Of a stretch of 32,872 nucleotides of DNA, positions 7,950 through 16,478 are shown one piece after another (within the stretch, counting starts at the first letter, position 1; each line of letters starts with the position of its first letter). The stretch comes from an uncultured Myxococcales bacterium. Its GTDB lineage: Bacteria; Myxococcota_A; Polyangia; Nannocystales; Nannocystaceae. The position numbers were made by a program, and so were the translations under genes. The stretch spans positions 1-32,872 of the forward strand of contig CADEGN010000064.1 of NCBI GenBank assembly GCA_902826865.1, written 5' to 3'. A model generated the notes under the pieces. The model searched no databases. It saw only the letters and a program-made list of their open reading frames with translations, and was not told where the DNA came from.

Positions 7950-8663
7950 TCAGACAAGGTCGGACTTGAACGTCGGACGCTTCGGTGTGTTGATTCCGAG
8001 CTCGGCATAGCTCGCCCGCAGGTAGGTCGCAGCCAGGTCGCTGGCCGGGCACGCCGCGCCATCGAAGTGAGCGGCCCGGGCCGCGCGCCACAGTCCACTG
8101 GCGTTGGGGCCATCGATCGCCAGGCACGTGCGTCCGCCACCATCGCCCGCAGCGCTGGCGAACGCAGCCACGAGCGTACAGGTGCGATCCGGATCGAGGG
8201 TGTCGAATACGCTCGAACGTTCGCCACACAACTCCGGCGAGCGCGCGTAGAGGCGCTCGGCCTCGCGGGCAAAGCGCGCGGCGTAGACTTCACCCCGGCG
8301 CGCGTCGAGCACGGCGATCATGTCGTTTGGGTCGGCGCTCCCGGCTGTCGCAGCGAGGGTGGAAACGGCGACCACCGGCAACCCCAGTCCTAGCGCGAGG
8401 CCCTTGGCGGTGGCGATCGCCACGCGCGTGCCGGTGAACGTGCCCGGGCCGACGCCGCACGCGAGCCGCGTGAGGGCGCGCGGGGTGATGCCGACCCGAT
8501 CGAGCAGCTCGACGATCCGCCGATCGAGCTCTGCAGACACCTGGTTCGCGCCGTCTTCATGGACCCACGTGGTCGTGGGTGCGAGCGCGTCGGCCGGGCC
8601 GACCGCAAGCACGCACCGCGGCGTTGAGGCGTCGAGCGCCAGCATCCAACCGCCCGCGCTCAC
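7950..8663 (-). CDS. tsaB: tRNA threonylcarbamoyladenosine biosynthesis protein TsaB
   Basis: 237 residues. It starts at GTG 8663, which overlaps the TGA of rseP (GTGA on the minus strand), so translation is probably coupled; an ATG at 8646 (MLALDASTPR) is a shorter option. TsaB marks are the ASKHA-fold start MLALDASTPRCVLAV, and GVGPGTFTGTRVAIATAKGL, followed by LPVVAVSTLAALA-type sequence (VVAVSTLAA) and VLDARRGEVYAARF. TsaB is the non-catalytic partner of TsaD in making t6A37 on ANN-decoding tRNAs. The length fits the family (about 220-240). In many bacteria tsaB sits near rimI or housekeeping genes; here it follows rseP. Confidence 0.93.
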   Translation of the reverse strand: MSAGGWMLALDASTPRCVLAVGPADALAPTTTWVHEDGANQVSAELDRRIVELLDRVGITPRALTRLACGVGPGTFTGTRVAIATAKGLALGLGLPVVAVSTLAATAGSADPNDMIAVLDARRGEVYAARFAREAERLYARSPELCGERSSVFDTLDPDRTCTLVAAFASAAGDGGGRTCLAIDGPNASGLWRAARAAHFDGAACPASDLAATYLRASYAELGINTPKRPTFKSDLV

Positions 8664-10279
8664 ATCCAGTATCTCAGGATGTCGTTGCGTGCGGCGACGA
8701 GCAGCAGCAGCAGGATGACCACCAGGCCGACCGCACTCGCGATCTCACGCGCCCGCTGGCCGAGCGGTCGTCGTCGGATCGCCTCGATCGTGAAGAACAA
8801 CAGGTGACCGCCGTCGAGGATCGGGATCGGTAACAGATTGACGAACCCGAGGTTGACGCTCAATAGTGCCAGCAGCGAGAGAAACTCGTCGGGCCCGCGC
8901 TCGGCCGCCGTGCCGGCCACCTTGTAGAGCCCGACCACGCTCGAGAGCTGCTCGACTCCACGCTCGAACGTCAACATCTCTACGAGCGTGCTCCAGAGCA
9001 GCCACAAGGAGCGACCGGTCTCGTCGAGGGCAGCGCCGAGTGCGTGCGTGAAGCGTCCGCGGATCGGCTCGGGCGGTGACGTGCTGACCTTGTCGAAGGG
9101 TGCCGCGCCGAACCACAATTCCTCGCGGTCCTGCTGATAGATATCCCGCCACGTCCGCGTTTCTAGCCGAAGCGTAATCGTCCGCGGGGCTTCCCCGAGG
9201 GCTTGGACGCTGAGCTCGAACTCGGTCCCGGGGGGCTGCGCGAGTGCATCTGCCAGCATCTCCCACTGGGTCACGGCGATGTTGTTCACCGCCAGCACGC
9301 GATCCCCGGCGCGCAGACCGGCGCGGTCCTCGGGAGAACCGGGTTCGACGGCCCGGACGAACGAGCTGGCGGGCAGGATTCCGCTCCCGTCTTTTCCGGG
9401 GGGTAGCTGCGCGTGATACGAGCGGTACCAGAGGATGGTCCCCACGGGCGTCGGCAGAGGCTCCGCGCGTAGGTAGGTCAACCGCACCAAGTTCGCTCCC
9501 GTGCTCTCGAGCATCTGCTGGAGTTCTTCGGCCGTTCGGACAGGCTCGCCGCCGAGGGAGGTGATGACGTCGCCGGTACGTAGCCCGTGGATGTAGGCTG
9601 GGGACTCCGGATCGATGATCCCGATCTGCGGCGCCTTGAATGTCTGGAGCACGCCGAGTCGACCGACCGGCGTGGTGACCCCGAGCTGATTGCGCCGCAG
9701 CTTCTTCTGCGGCGTCACCACGCGATCCAGGCGCTTGCCGTCGCGCTCGACCTGGATCTTGAGATCCACGCCCGGCGCCTCGGCGATCCGTTGACTCATC
9801 TCGTTCCATGAGCGGATGTCGCGGCCATCGATGGCAACGATGCGGTCGCCTTGGAGCAGACCGGCCTGTTGGGCGGCCGAACCGTCGAGCACTGTGCCGA
9901 TGACAGGTGGCTGGATCGTCGCGGCCTGAAGGAAGAAGAAGAAATAGACGATGATGGGCAAGATAAGGTTTGCCGCCGGGCCGGCGCCGAGCACAAAGTA
10001 GCGCGCCCACAGCGGCTTGTTGGACAGCGCTCGTTCGGTGTCCGCCGGTGGAACATCTTCGCTGCTCAGCTGGCCCAGCATGGAGACGTAGCCGCCGAGC
10101 GGGATCGGAGCGATGCAGTACTCGGTCTCGCCAAAGCGGAGGCGGATGATGGGTGGCCCCAGGCCGATCGAGAACCTCAGGACCTTGACGTCGACGAGCT
10201 TGGCCGCAAGGAGGTGGCCGAGTTCGTGGACGAAGATCAGCGGCCCGATGAGCAGGATAAACGCCCAGAGGTTGCCCAT
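8660..10279 (-). CDS. rseP: RIP metalloprotease RseP with three PDZ domains
   Basis: 539 residues from ATG 10279 (MGNLWAFILLIGPLIFVHEL). The zinc site HELGH lies at residues 18-22 in the first TM helix and the second metal-ligand motif NLLPIPILDGGH is near the C-terminus, with further TM segments around ARYFVLGAGPAANLILPII and at the end. Between them are PDZ-like repeats: VIGTVLDGSAAQQAGLLQGD, GIIDPESPAYIHGLRTGD and VRAVEPGSPEDRAGLRAGD. E. coli RseP has two PDZ domains and about 450 residues, so this protein has an added one. RseP cleaves anti-sigma factors and leftover signal peptides in the inner membrane. It is first in an operon with tsaB and the crotonase gene. Confidence 0.93.
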   Translation of the reverse strand: MGNLWAFILLIGPLIFVHELGHLLAAKLVDVKVLRFSIGLGPPIIRLRFGETEYCIAPIPLGGYVSMLGQLSSEDVPPADTERALSNKPLWARYFVLGAGPAANLILPIIVYFFFFLQAATIQPPVIGTVLDGSAAQQAGLLQGDRIVAIDGRDIRSWNEMSQRIAEAPGVDLKIQVERDGKRLDRVVTPQKKLRRNQLGVTTPVGRLGVLQTFKAPQIGIIDPESPAYIHGLRTGDVITSLGGEPVRTAEELQQMLESTGANLVRLTYLRAEPLPTPVGTILWYRSYHAQLPPGKDGSGILPASSFVRAVEPGSPEDRAGLRAGDRVLAVNNIAVTQWEMLADALAQPPGTEFELSVQALGEAPRTITLRLETRTWRDIYQQDREELWFGAAPFDKVSTSPPEPIRGRFTHALGAALDETGRSLWLLWSTLVEMLTFERGVEQLSSVVGLYKVAGTAAERGPDEFLSLLALLSVNLGFVNLLPIPILDGGHLLFFTIEAIRRRPLGQRAREIASAVGLVVILLLLLVAARNDILRYWM

Positions 10280-10396
10280 CTCGCGCCAGCATAGCAGGCT
10301 GGCGCTGCGCGGGGGCCGTCGCCAAAGCCGGGCCCCGCCTCCCTCGTTCAAGGCCCTTGGCCTGCGCCGCCCTCCGGCGATAGCATTTCATCCGCA

Positions 10397-10996
10397 GTGC
10401 AGCAGCGCGATGACCAGAACGCGCCGCCCCAGCCGTCGGCGCTTCTCGATCAACTCGAGGCCGAGATCGAGGCCGTGCGGGTCGCCTACGACAAGTACTT
10501 CTGCGGCGTCGATCGAGTCCCGCCCGCGCGCGCACGCGAGCGGCTCGATCGGAGGATCCGCGGCGTCGAGAACCTCGCGTTCAAGACCACTGCACTGCGA
10601 TTTCGCTTTGGAGCTCTGCGCGCGCGCTACGTCACCTACGCGCACTACTGGACGCGTGTGCTCGACCAAATCGAGCGCGGCGTCTGGCGCCGCGACTCGT
10701 CGCGCCAGGCGGCCCGACCGGTCGAGCCGACCACGCCGCCGCCGATCGAGTCGGCCGGTGAAGCGTCTGTGCCTGCGGCGCTCATCGATCCGGGCCACGC
10801 GCGTGACGTGTTCGAGAAGCTCGTCGCGACCAAGCAGAAGTTGGGCGAAAGCACCGACGGCCTTACGTTCCCGGCGTTCTTGCGGCGACTGCATCGCGAG
10901 GCGCCGCGACTCGCCGGCCAAGTGGGCAGCGGTGGACTCCGCTTCGATGTGGACGTCAAGGACGGCCGGGCGCGGATTCGGGCCCGCCCGGCCTGA
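10397..10996 (+). CDS. MXAN_5187 C-terminal domain-like protein
   Basis: 199 residues from GTG 10397. It has two parts. Residues about 15-95 are a helical region with ALLDQLEAEIEAVRVAYDKY, FCGVDRVPPARARERL, a FRFGALRARYVTYAHYWTRV stretch and a GVWRRD end. Residues about 130-199 have HARDVFEKLVATKQKLGEST, then GLRFDVDVKDGRARIRARP. This pairing is the pattern of the small Myxococcota family named after the MXAN_5187 C-terminal region. I know no assigned function. It stands alone between the divergent rseP operon and the PA14 lipoprotein gene. The linker at about 98-125 is rich in Pro and Thr. The 225 bases after it (10997-11221) hold nothing I can identify. Confidence 0.75.
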   Translation: MQQRDDQNAPPQPSALLDQLEAEIEAVRVAYDKYFCGVDRVPPARARERLDRRIRGVENLAFKTTALRFRFGALRARYVTYAHYWTRVLDQIERGVWRRDSSRQAARPVEPTTPPPIESAGEASVPAALIDPGHARDVFEKLVATKQKLGESTDGLTFPAFLRRLHREAPRLAGQVGSGGLRFDVDVKDGRARIRARPA

Positions 10997-11221
10997 ATCA
11001 TGGGTGGATCCCGCGAACGGCCTGGGGGCGCGTCGGGGCGCATTGCCCCAGGTGTTGCGCAATGGTCGCTTGCGCGCGGGCCAGAAGTCGGCGGATCATC
11101 CGCCAGCGGTGGATGTGCCATCGCGACCGCGGGTCCACACCCGTGCGCCTGAATCGGCTCCGTCTGACCCACGTCTGACGACCGCACCCGGCCCCAGCTC
11201 TGGGGCGAGGACGCTCTAAGA

Positions 11222-12349
11222 ATGACCCGACTCCAACGTTGCGCGATCGTAAGTCTGTCGGTGTTGGCCGCCTGTGTGGTCAATAGCGGCTCGAACCAGT
11301 CGAACAACCCCGACGCCGGCAAGTACGACGACTACTACAGCGAAAAGGGCGGCTCGTCAGGCGGTGGCACAACCGACGGCGGTAGCGGCGGAGGCAGCAC
11401 CGCCACGCCGACGCCGCACGCCGTGTCTTCGACCAAGGGCGTAAAGCCGAAGATCAGCAAGCTCGTCGGCAAGAGGGAGCCCGTCCCCGGCGGGAACAAG
11501 CCGCGGCCGACCAAGCCGCCGGCACCGATCGAGGGGCTCGTGTTCGACGGAGTGGTGCCGACCAATGCCGGTGTCGGCAGCGTGGTGGAGATCCTCGGCT
11601 CCGGCTTTGGAGCCAAGCCAGGCGACGTCATCGTCACCGTCGGTGGCAAGCGGCAGAAGGTCGTTGCGGTCGCCGCGGATCACCTGCTGTTCAAGGTCGA
11701 CGCGAAGGCCGATGGCCCAATTGCGATCGTCCGCGGTGGCCGGCCGGTCGGTCGTGTGAAGGCGGGCGCAGCGGCCCCCGTCCGCTCGATCAAGAGCGAC
11801 GTAGTCTTCCACGTCATCGCCTCCGACAGCAACTTCGGCAAGCCGCGCACGGATCCGACCCACGGCCTTGTCGCCAACGTCTACAACATCGGCAAGGAGG
11901 TCACGGAGCTGCCCGCGTTCGACAGCCTTGGTGAGCCGATTGCCACGTACGCAGTGGACAGCCTCGACATCGCCGCCGGGCAGTTTTCAGGCGCCTTCAA
12001 GAGCAAGGACGCAGAGGTGAAGGAGTGGTTCGCGATCCACTTCAAGGGCTCCATCAACATCAGCGAGGCCGGCACCTATAACTTCTGCTTGGCGGCGGGT
12101 GACGGCGCGCAGCTGTACCTCGATGAGAATCTCGTGGTCGACAACGACGGCGTCCACGACACCACCGAGAAGTGCGAAAACGTCGCCGTCGAGCCGGGCG
12201 AGTACAAGGTGGACGTCTTGTACTTCCAGGCCGCCGCGGGTGAAGCAGGCCTACAGCTGTCGTGGGCCAAGGACGGCGGGGCGAAGGCGATCATCCCCAA
12301 GGAGAACCTCTTCCCGCCCGAAGACGTTGCCACAATGGCGCGCAAGTGA
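11222..12349 (+). CDS. Lipoprotein with IPT/TIG and PA14 domains
   Basis: 375 residues from ATG 11222. A lipoprotein signal ends in LSVLAAC with Cys18 as the lipidation site. A low-complexity Gly/Ser/Thr linker runs to about residue 80, followed by Lys/Pro-rich sequence. Residues about 105-165 look like an IPT/TIG fold (GVVPTNAGVGSVVEILGSGF, then VTVGGKRQKVVAV). From about 195 on there is a PA14-like domain with HFKGSINISEAGTYNFCLA, GDGAQLYLDENLVVDND, PGEYKVDVLYFQAAAGEAG and LQLSWAKDGG. PA14 domains often bind glycans. The protein is likely anchored in the outer membrane as a surface binding protein. It ends 35 bases before a strong hairpin. Confidence 0.85.
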   Translation: MTRLQRCAIVSLSVLAACVVNSGSNQSNNPDAGKYDDYYSEKGGSSGGGTTDGGSGGGSTATPTPHAVSSTKGVKPKISKLVGKREPVPGGNKPRPTKPPAPIEGLVFDGVVPTNAGVGSVVEILGSGFGAKPGDVIVTVGGKRQKVVAVAADHLLFKVDAKADGPIAIVRGGRPVGRVKAGAAAPVRSIKSDVVFHVIASDSNFGKPRTDPTHGLVANVYNIGKEVTELPAFDSLGEPIATYAVDSLDIAAGQFSGAFKSKDAEVKEWFAIHFKGSINISEAGTYNFCLAAGDGAQLYLDENLVVDNDGVHDTTEKCENVAVEPGEYKVDVLYFQAAAGEAGLQLSWAKDGGAKAIIPKENLFPPEDVATMARK

Positions 12350-12383
12350 AGCCAGCGGCGTTCGCCGCACGCGTTGGTCCGAT

Positions 12384-12411
12384 GGGCTCGCTGCCGAATG
12401 GCAGCGGGCCC
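12384..12411. terminator. Strong GC-rich hairpin between convergent genes
   Basis: Arms GGGCTCGCTGCC (12384-12395) and GGCAGCGGGCCC (12400-12411) pair over 12 bases, with one T-G wobble, around a GAAT loop. It lies 35 bases past the stop of the PA14 lipoprotein gene and 32 bases before the stop of the convergent lipoprotein gene, where a two-way terminator is expected. The downstream side is CTCGGCCGTTTC, not a true T tract. The structure is seen directly; function as terminator is inferred. Confidence 0.65.
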
Positions 12412-12442
12412 TCGGCCGTTTCATGGGGTTGCGTGTCCCTGC

Positions 12443-13714
12443 TCAGTCGCGGTCGCAGGTGACCTCCACGAGGTCCGCGGTGCCATCGGCGTAGCCGACG
12501 ACGAAGCTGCCCCCGCTCGCGTTGACCACGTCGGTGATGGGGGAGTTACCGGCGAACACCGTGTCCGTGGAACGCTCCGGCGCGTCCGGGAACACCTTGG
12601 TGATGCGCCAACTCCCATCCTCGAGCGCGGCGAGGGCGATATCGTCGTCGAGCTGAATCAACTTGTCCCCGCGCGCAGTCGTCATGAAGACGCTCAGGGG
12701 ATCGTTGTCGTCGAAGCGGGCTCGAGCCACCTCGGAATCGCCGCCGCGCGGGTCGTACGCGACATAGATCGCCCACGGATCAGCGGCAACGCTTCGCGCG
12801 CCCTTGTGGTCGGGCTGAGGCAGCTCCGGGCCGGGGCGCAGCACGACGGCTGGAGTTCCGGCCGGCGAGACCAGTAGGCTGGCAATCGCGATGTCACTTT
12901 CGTCCACGGGGACCCCGAGCGTTTCGATCTCGCTACGGATCGCGATATGTGTCGCCCCGCCGCTGGACGCGCGGGTGATTCCCGCGACCTCCAGCGCGCT
13001 GAATCGTTGCAGCAACGCGTTGGCCTCGCAGAACTCGGGATCGTCCTCGCACGGCGCCGACACGATCATGCGCTGACCGGCCGGTTGAGCCGCCAGATCC
13101 CCAAGGGGAGCGAGCCACAGTTCCAGAGCTGTGTCAGGACTGCTCGGTGGTAGCGCGAGCAAGTACGGCAGGCCGCCGAGGTGGATAACGGTTCGAAGCC
13201 ACTGCGACGTGTCGCAGAACTCTAACTGCCCGTCGCGATCGTCGTCGCATTGGCCGGGGAAGTAGCCAAGCGTGTCGGTCCGACTGACGAGTGCGGGGCT
13301 CGCCCGGGCGTCGAGGTGCCAGACGCGCAGCAGGCCGACGCCCGATTGTACGAGCCATGCCTCGCCTGGCGACGCGCCGGCGATGAGTGAGAGCTCGCCG
13401 GCCCGCGGAGCCGGCACGTCGAGATCCACAGTGGCATCGATTGCCGATGTCTCATCGAGGTGAATCGCGGTCAGGTATGCATTGGCGGGGTCGCCCTGGA
13501 CGGCGAGGATCCACATGCGATGTTGGCGCGGCGCGTCCACGGCGGCCGCCGCGATTCCTTTCCACGGGCGCTCGGGCCCGACCAGCCCGGGCACGCGCAC
13601 GTCGGCCCTCACGACGGCGCAGTTGGTGGCGATGTCGAGTTCAATCGCGGGCAAGTCGAACGGTGCGCACGCCGTTGTCGCGAGCGCGAGGGCGAGCGTC
13701 GCCACGGCCCTCAT
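12443..13714 (-). CDS. Lipoprotein of unknown function
   Basis: 423 residues from ATG 13714, which overlaps the stop of bioA by four bases (ATGA). A lipoprotein signal is visible, MRAVATLALALATTACAPFD with Cys16. The rest is rich in beta-strand patterns with repeating segments such as HRMWILAVQGDPANAYLTAI, ASPGEAWLVQSGVGLLRVW and DPWAIYVAYDP, which resemble the blades of a WD40-like or beta-propeller fold, but I see no family signature. A segment with DDDRDGQLEF looks like an Asp-rich calcium-type loop. I do not recognise the family. The tight overlap with bioA suggests co-transcription, but I see no functional link to biotin. Confidence 0.75.
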   Translation of the reverse strand: MRAVATLALALATTACAPFDLPAIELDIATNCAVVRADVRVPGLVGPERPWKGIAAAAVDAPRQHRMWILAVQGDPANAYLTAIHLDETSAIDATVDLDVPAPRAGELSLIAGASPGEAWLVQSGVGLLRVWHLDARASPALVSRTDTLGYFPGQCDDDRDGQLEFCDTSQWLRTVIHLGGLPYLLALPPSSPDTALELWLAPLGDLAAQPAGQRMIVSAPCEDDPEFCEANALLQRFSALEVAGITRASSGGATHIAIRSEIETLGVPVDESDIAIASLLVSPAGTPAVVLRPGPELPQPDHKGARSVAADPWAIYVAYDPRGGDSEVARARFDDNDPLSVFMTTARGDKLIQLDDDIALAALEDGSWRITKVFPDAPERSTDTVFAGNSPITDVVNASGGSFVVGYADGTADLVEVTCDRD

Positions 13715-15066
13715 CCCAGTACCTCATCGAGCACGCGCCCGGTGATATCGGCGAGATGATCGACGATGTCGTCGTCCGCTGCGAGGGGCAGCATCCAGTA
13801 CAGCGTATCGCCGAGCGGCCGCAGGTGCACGGCCTGGGCGAGCGCCGCACGGCGCAACGCCAGGCCGATCCTCTGGTCGCTCACTCGGTGGTGGCGATCG
13901 ACCAGATCGAAGGCCACGATCGTCCCGCACTGGCGGTGCGCGGAGATGCACGCGCGGCCCTGGGCGACGCGCATCCGCGCGCGCGCCAGCGCAGCGACTC
14001 GATCCGGCAGATGCGTCATCGTCTCGCGCAGCAGCGTCATGCTCGCGAGCCCTGCCGCGCAGGCGATAGGGTTGCCGCTGTACGTATGGCTGTGCGCGAA
14101 CGCTCGCTCCGGGGGACCGCGAAAGGCGCCGTCGAAGCCGCGGCGGACGAGTACAGCCGACAGGGGCAGCGCTCCGCCCGACAGTCCTTTGCCGATGCAC
14201 AACATGTCGGGTGAGACATCCGCCCACGCGCTCGCGAAGATGCGGCCGGTCCGACCCAGGCCCACGGCGATCTCGTCCGCGATCACGTGGATTCCCAGGG
14301 CTTGCGCGGCCTCGACGACGCGGCGCAGGTAGCCGACGCCGGTCATCGCCATCTTGCCGGCGCACTGCACCAACGGCTCGAGGACGACGGCGGCGAGTTC
14401 GTGCTGGTGGCGCTCGAGCAGGCCGATGGCCGCTTCCGCATCGGCTGTACCGGCGTCGCCCACGAGGTCTTCGTGGGTGTGAAAGGGGCGAGCGGGCGCC
14501 GGGAGCATGATCGCGTCCTTCACGAGCGCTGCGAACGGTCGGCGATAGGCTTCGCTGCCACAGACGCCGAGCGCGCCGAGCGTCTCGCCGTGATAGCCGT
14601 TGGTGAGGGCGGCGAACCGCGTGCGCGTGCGCCCGTGGGCGCGGTGGTGCTGCGCGGCTAGCTTGAGCGCGATCTCGACGGCGTCGGACCCGGAGTCGGC
14701 GTAGAAGACTCTGGCATAGTCGCCTGGGGCCCGTGCGAGCAGCGTTTCGGCGAGGGCGACAGCCGGCTCGTGGGTGAATCCAGCGAACATCACGTGGTCG
14801 AGCCGCGCGACCTGCTCGGTGATCGCCGCGACGAGCTGGGGATGGCAATGGCCGTGGACGCTCGTCCACCACGAACTGATCGCATCGAGGATGCGACGCC
14901 CATCCGTATCGTAGAGCCAGGCGCCTTCGGCCCGCGCGATCGCGACAGGCGGCACCACCTCGAGGTCGTCGAAGTGCGTGGCGGGGTGCCAGATGACCGC
15001 GCTATCGCGCCGAACGAGGGGATCCACAGGGCGGAGCGTAGACCAAGGCGGCGGCGCGGGTGCCAC
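13711..15066 (-). CDS. bioA: Adenosylmethionine-8-amino-7-oxononanoate aminotransferase
   Basis: Up to 451 residues on the minus strand. PLP-dependent class III aminotransferase features with BioA-type segments: SAVIWHPATHFDD at the N-terminus, AISSWWTSVHGHCHPQL, YADSGSDAVEIALKLAAQ, NGYHGETLGALGVCG, VIADEIAVGLGRTGRIFAS, and CIGKGLSGGALPLSAVLVR with the PLP Lys at about 293. BioA transfers an amino group, with SAM as the donor, to 8-amino-7-oxononanoate in biotin synthesis. GTG 15066 is the longest start; GTG 15027 (VDPLVRRDSAVIWHP) fits the usual N-terminus better. No other biotin gene is in the window. It overlaps the following lipoprotein gene by four bases. Confidence 0.9.
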   Translation of the reverse strand: MAPAPPPWSTLRPVDPLVRRDSAVIWHPATHFDDLEVVPPVAIARAEGAWLYDTDGRRILDAISSWWTSVHGHCHPQLVAAITEQVARLDHVMFAGFTHEPAVALAETLLARAPGDYARVFYADSGSDAVEIALKLAAQHHRAHGRTRTRFAALTNGYHGETLGALGVCGSEAYRRPFAALVKDAIMLPAPARPFHTHEDLVGDAGTADAEAAIGLLERHQHELAAVVLEPLVQCAGKMAMTGVGYLRRVVEAAQALGIHVIADEIAVGLGRTGRIFASAWADVSPDMLCIGKGLSGGALPLSAVLVRRGFDGAFRGPPERAFAHSHTYSGNPIACAAGLASMTLLRETMTHLPDRVAALARARMRVAQGRACISAHRQCGTIVAFDLVDRHHRVSDQRIGLALRRAALAQAVHLRPLGDTLYWMLPLAADDDIVDHLADITGRVLDEVLG

Positions 15067-15144
15067 CTGCGGTCGGCGGGTCGCGCGGCGCGTTCTGCCG
15101 TGTACCGCCTGCGCCCGTCGACCGGGCGCGCTACGATTCGCCCG

Positions 15145-15846
15145 ATGCGATCACCTCCGCCTGGCCGGTTCGCCCTCGGGCTCACCCTCGCCCTCGGGGG
15201 GCTCGCCGGATGCGTGCTCGACACGACCGAGCCGGCCGTGCCATCGGCTTGCGATCTCAGGCAATGCTCGGCGCACGCGAACTGTCACGCCGGCCGATGC
15301 CGATGCGACAGTGGCTATGTCGGCAATCCCGATGCGCTCCACGGTTGCCAGGCCGTGCAAACCGGTTCCCCCTGTGACACCACCTGCGGGTTAAACGCCT
15401 ACTGCGATGGCGGCGCTTGCGTCTGCACCGACGGCTTCGTGGCGGTTTGCAGCACCGGCGATTGCATTGCCACCACGCGACTGTGCGATGGGACCGCCGA
15501 CTGTGCCAACGCCGCGGATGAGGACCCGCTCATTTGCTACGATGGCGCCGTCCAAACGTGGTCGGTTGCCGATGGTTGCGATGATAACCTGCCGATAAGC
15601 TGGCGCGTTTGGGCGCAGGAGCGCGACTGGGTCTGGCCGGGGCCCGATGCGGCGTTTGTCACCGCGGAGCTCGACATGGTCGAGCACGAACGGATCGAGT
15701 GCGTTGCGGGAGAATTGTTGTGCTTTGGCGGTCACGCCGGCGATCGGACGTGGGGCATCGGTCTCGATGGGCAAGGCGAGTGCGAGGACTGCTGTTTACC
15801 GTGCGCGTCGGATCCGGTCGATATGGGCGTTCTCACCTGCAACTGA
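15145..15846 (+). CDS. Cys-rich lipoprotein with EGF-like and LDL-receptor-A-like segments
   Basis: 233 residues from ATG 15145. The signal ends in LGGLAGC (Cys about 23). The next 90 residues carry many Cys: SACDLRQCSAHANCHAGRCR, CDSGYVGNPD, CDTTCGLNAYCDGGACVCTD, which resemble EGF-like repeats, and then TRLCDGTADCANAADED, the calcium-type end of an LDL receptor class A repeat. The C-terminal half has more Cys pairs (ECVAGELLCFGG, DCCLPCASDPVD) and no family I know. Such surface lipoproteins with eukaryote-like Cys repeats are frequent in Nannocystineae. It is divergent from bioA; the intergenic space to 16003 after it shows nothing clear. Confidence 0.8.
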   Translation: MRSPPPGRFALGLTLALGGLAGCVLDTTEPAVPSACDLRQCSAHANCHAGRCRCDSGYVGNPDALHGCQAVQTGSPCDTTCGLNAYCDGGACVCTDGFVAVCSTGDCIATTRLCDGTADCANAADEDPLICYDGAVQTWSVADGCDDNLPISWRVWAQERDWVWPGPDAAFVTAELDMVEHERIECVAGELLCFGGHAGDRTWGIGLDGQGECEDCCLPCASDPVDMGVLTCN

Positions 15847-16003
15847 GTCGCTTGGCCCACGCCAGCGGCCCTGTGACAGTGGGTGCGGCAGCCCGTCGCG
15901 GCCGCGCCGTCCTCGCGGGTGGACGCGCTGTCGCATTGGTGGCATGCTCGCCGCGTACCCGCCTGCCGCCCGTGGAATCGCGGCAGTCCTGGTGGTGTGT
16001 CCA

Positions 16004-16468
16004 ATGACCGAGATCGCTCAGTTGTTTGAGTCGGCGCTTCGCCAAAATCGCGCCAGTCATCTGCGAAAAGCAGCAATGAACACCCTCGCGAGTATGCCTC
16101 CGGGCACGACCCTGCGCGAGTTGCTCGATAGCGACGCTGGCGAGGCCGTTCGCGCCTTGAGCCTCAAGGATCTCGCCGAAGCGCTGCAGCAGGCGGGATA
16201 TCGCGGGCGCGTCCTCGGGGGCGGCGCCCAGCGGCGTCGAGGCAAGGTCGAAGGGCCGAGCGAGCAGTGGTCGGAGAGTCGAGAGGAGCGGATCTTCCGT
16301 CAGATTATCGCGGCAACCGAACATGCGCCGCTCACCATCGGGCAGCTCGCCAAGCAGCTGGATGTCGACGGCGAGGAGCTGCGCGGCTATCTGACGTGGA
16401 TGAAGAAGATGGGCAAGGTCACAAGTTCTGGCAAGGCCCGCGCCACGCGCTATCAAGCGGTCCGCTGA
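16004..16468 (+). CDS. Winged-helix domain protein, first gene of signalling operon
   Basis: 154 residues from ATG 16004, with a GGTGG stretch about 9 bases upstream. Residues 1-60 are helical (IAQLFESALRQNRASHLRKA, then LRELLDSDAGEAVRALSLKD). A charged linker follows, and residues about 90-154 look like a winged helix: ERIFRQIIAATEHAPLTIGQ, LAKQLDVDGEELRGYLTWM, KKMGKVTSSGKARATRYQAV. The last part is the usual wing and its basic strand. It ends 10 bases before the next gene, so it probably belongs to the 16004-22045 operon, where it might act as a DNA-binding partner. I do not recognise the full-length family. Confidence 0.7.
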   Translation: MTEIAQLFESALRQNRASHLRKAAMNTLASMPPGTTLRELLDSDAGEAVRALSLKDLAEALQQAGYRGRVLGGGAQRRRGKVEGPSEQWSESREERIFRQIIAATEHAPLTIGQLAKQLDVDGEELRGYLTWMKKMGKVTSSGKARATRYQAVR

Positions 16469-16478
16469 GGAGACACCG

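Noticed and set aside
8745..10535. 596-codon minus-strand frame over rseP
   Set aside because: Same strand but another frame than rseP; composition is Arg/Ala/Pro-rich and shows no family features, while rseP has all its motifs.
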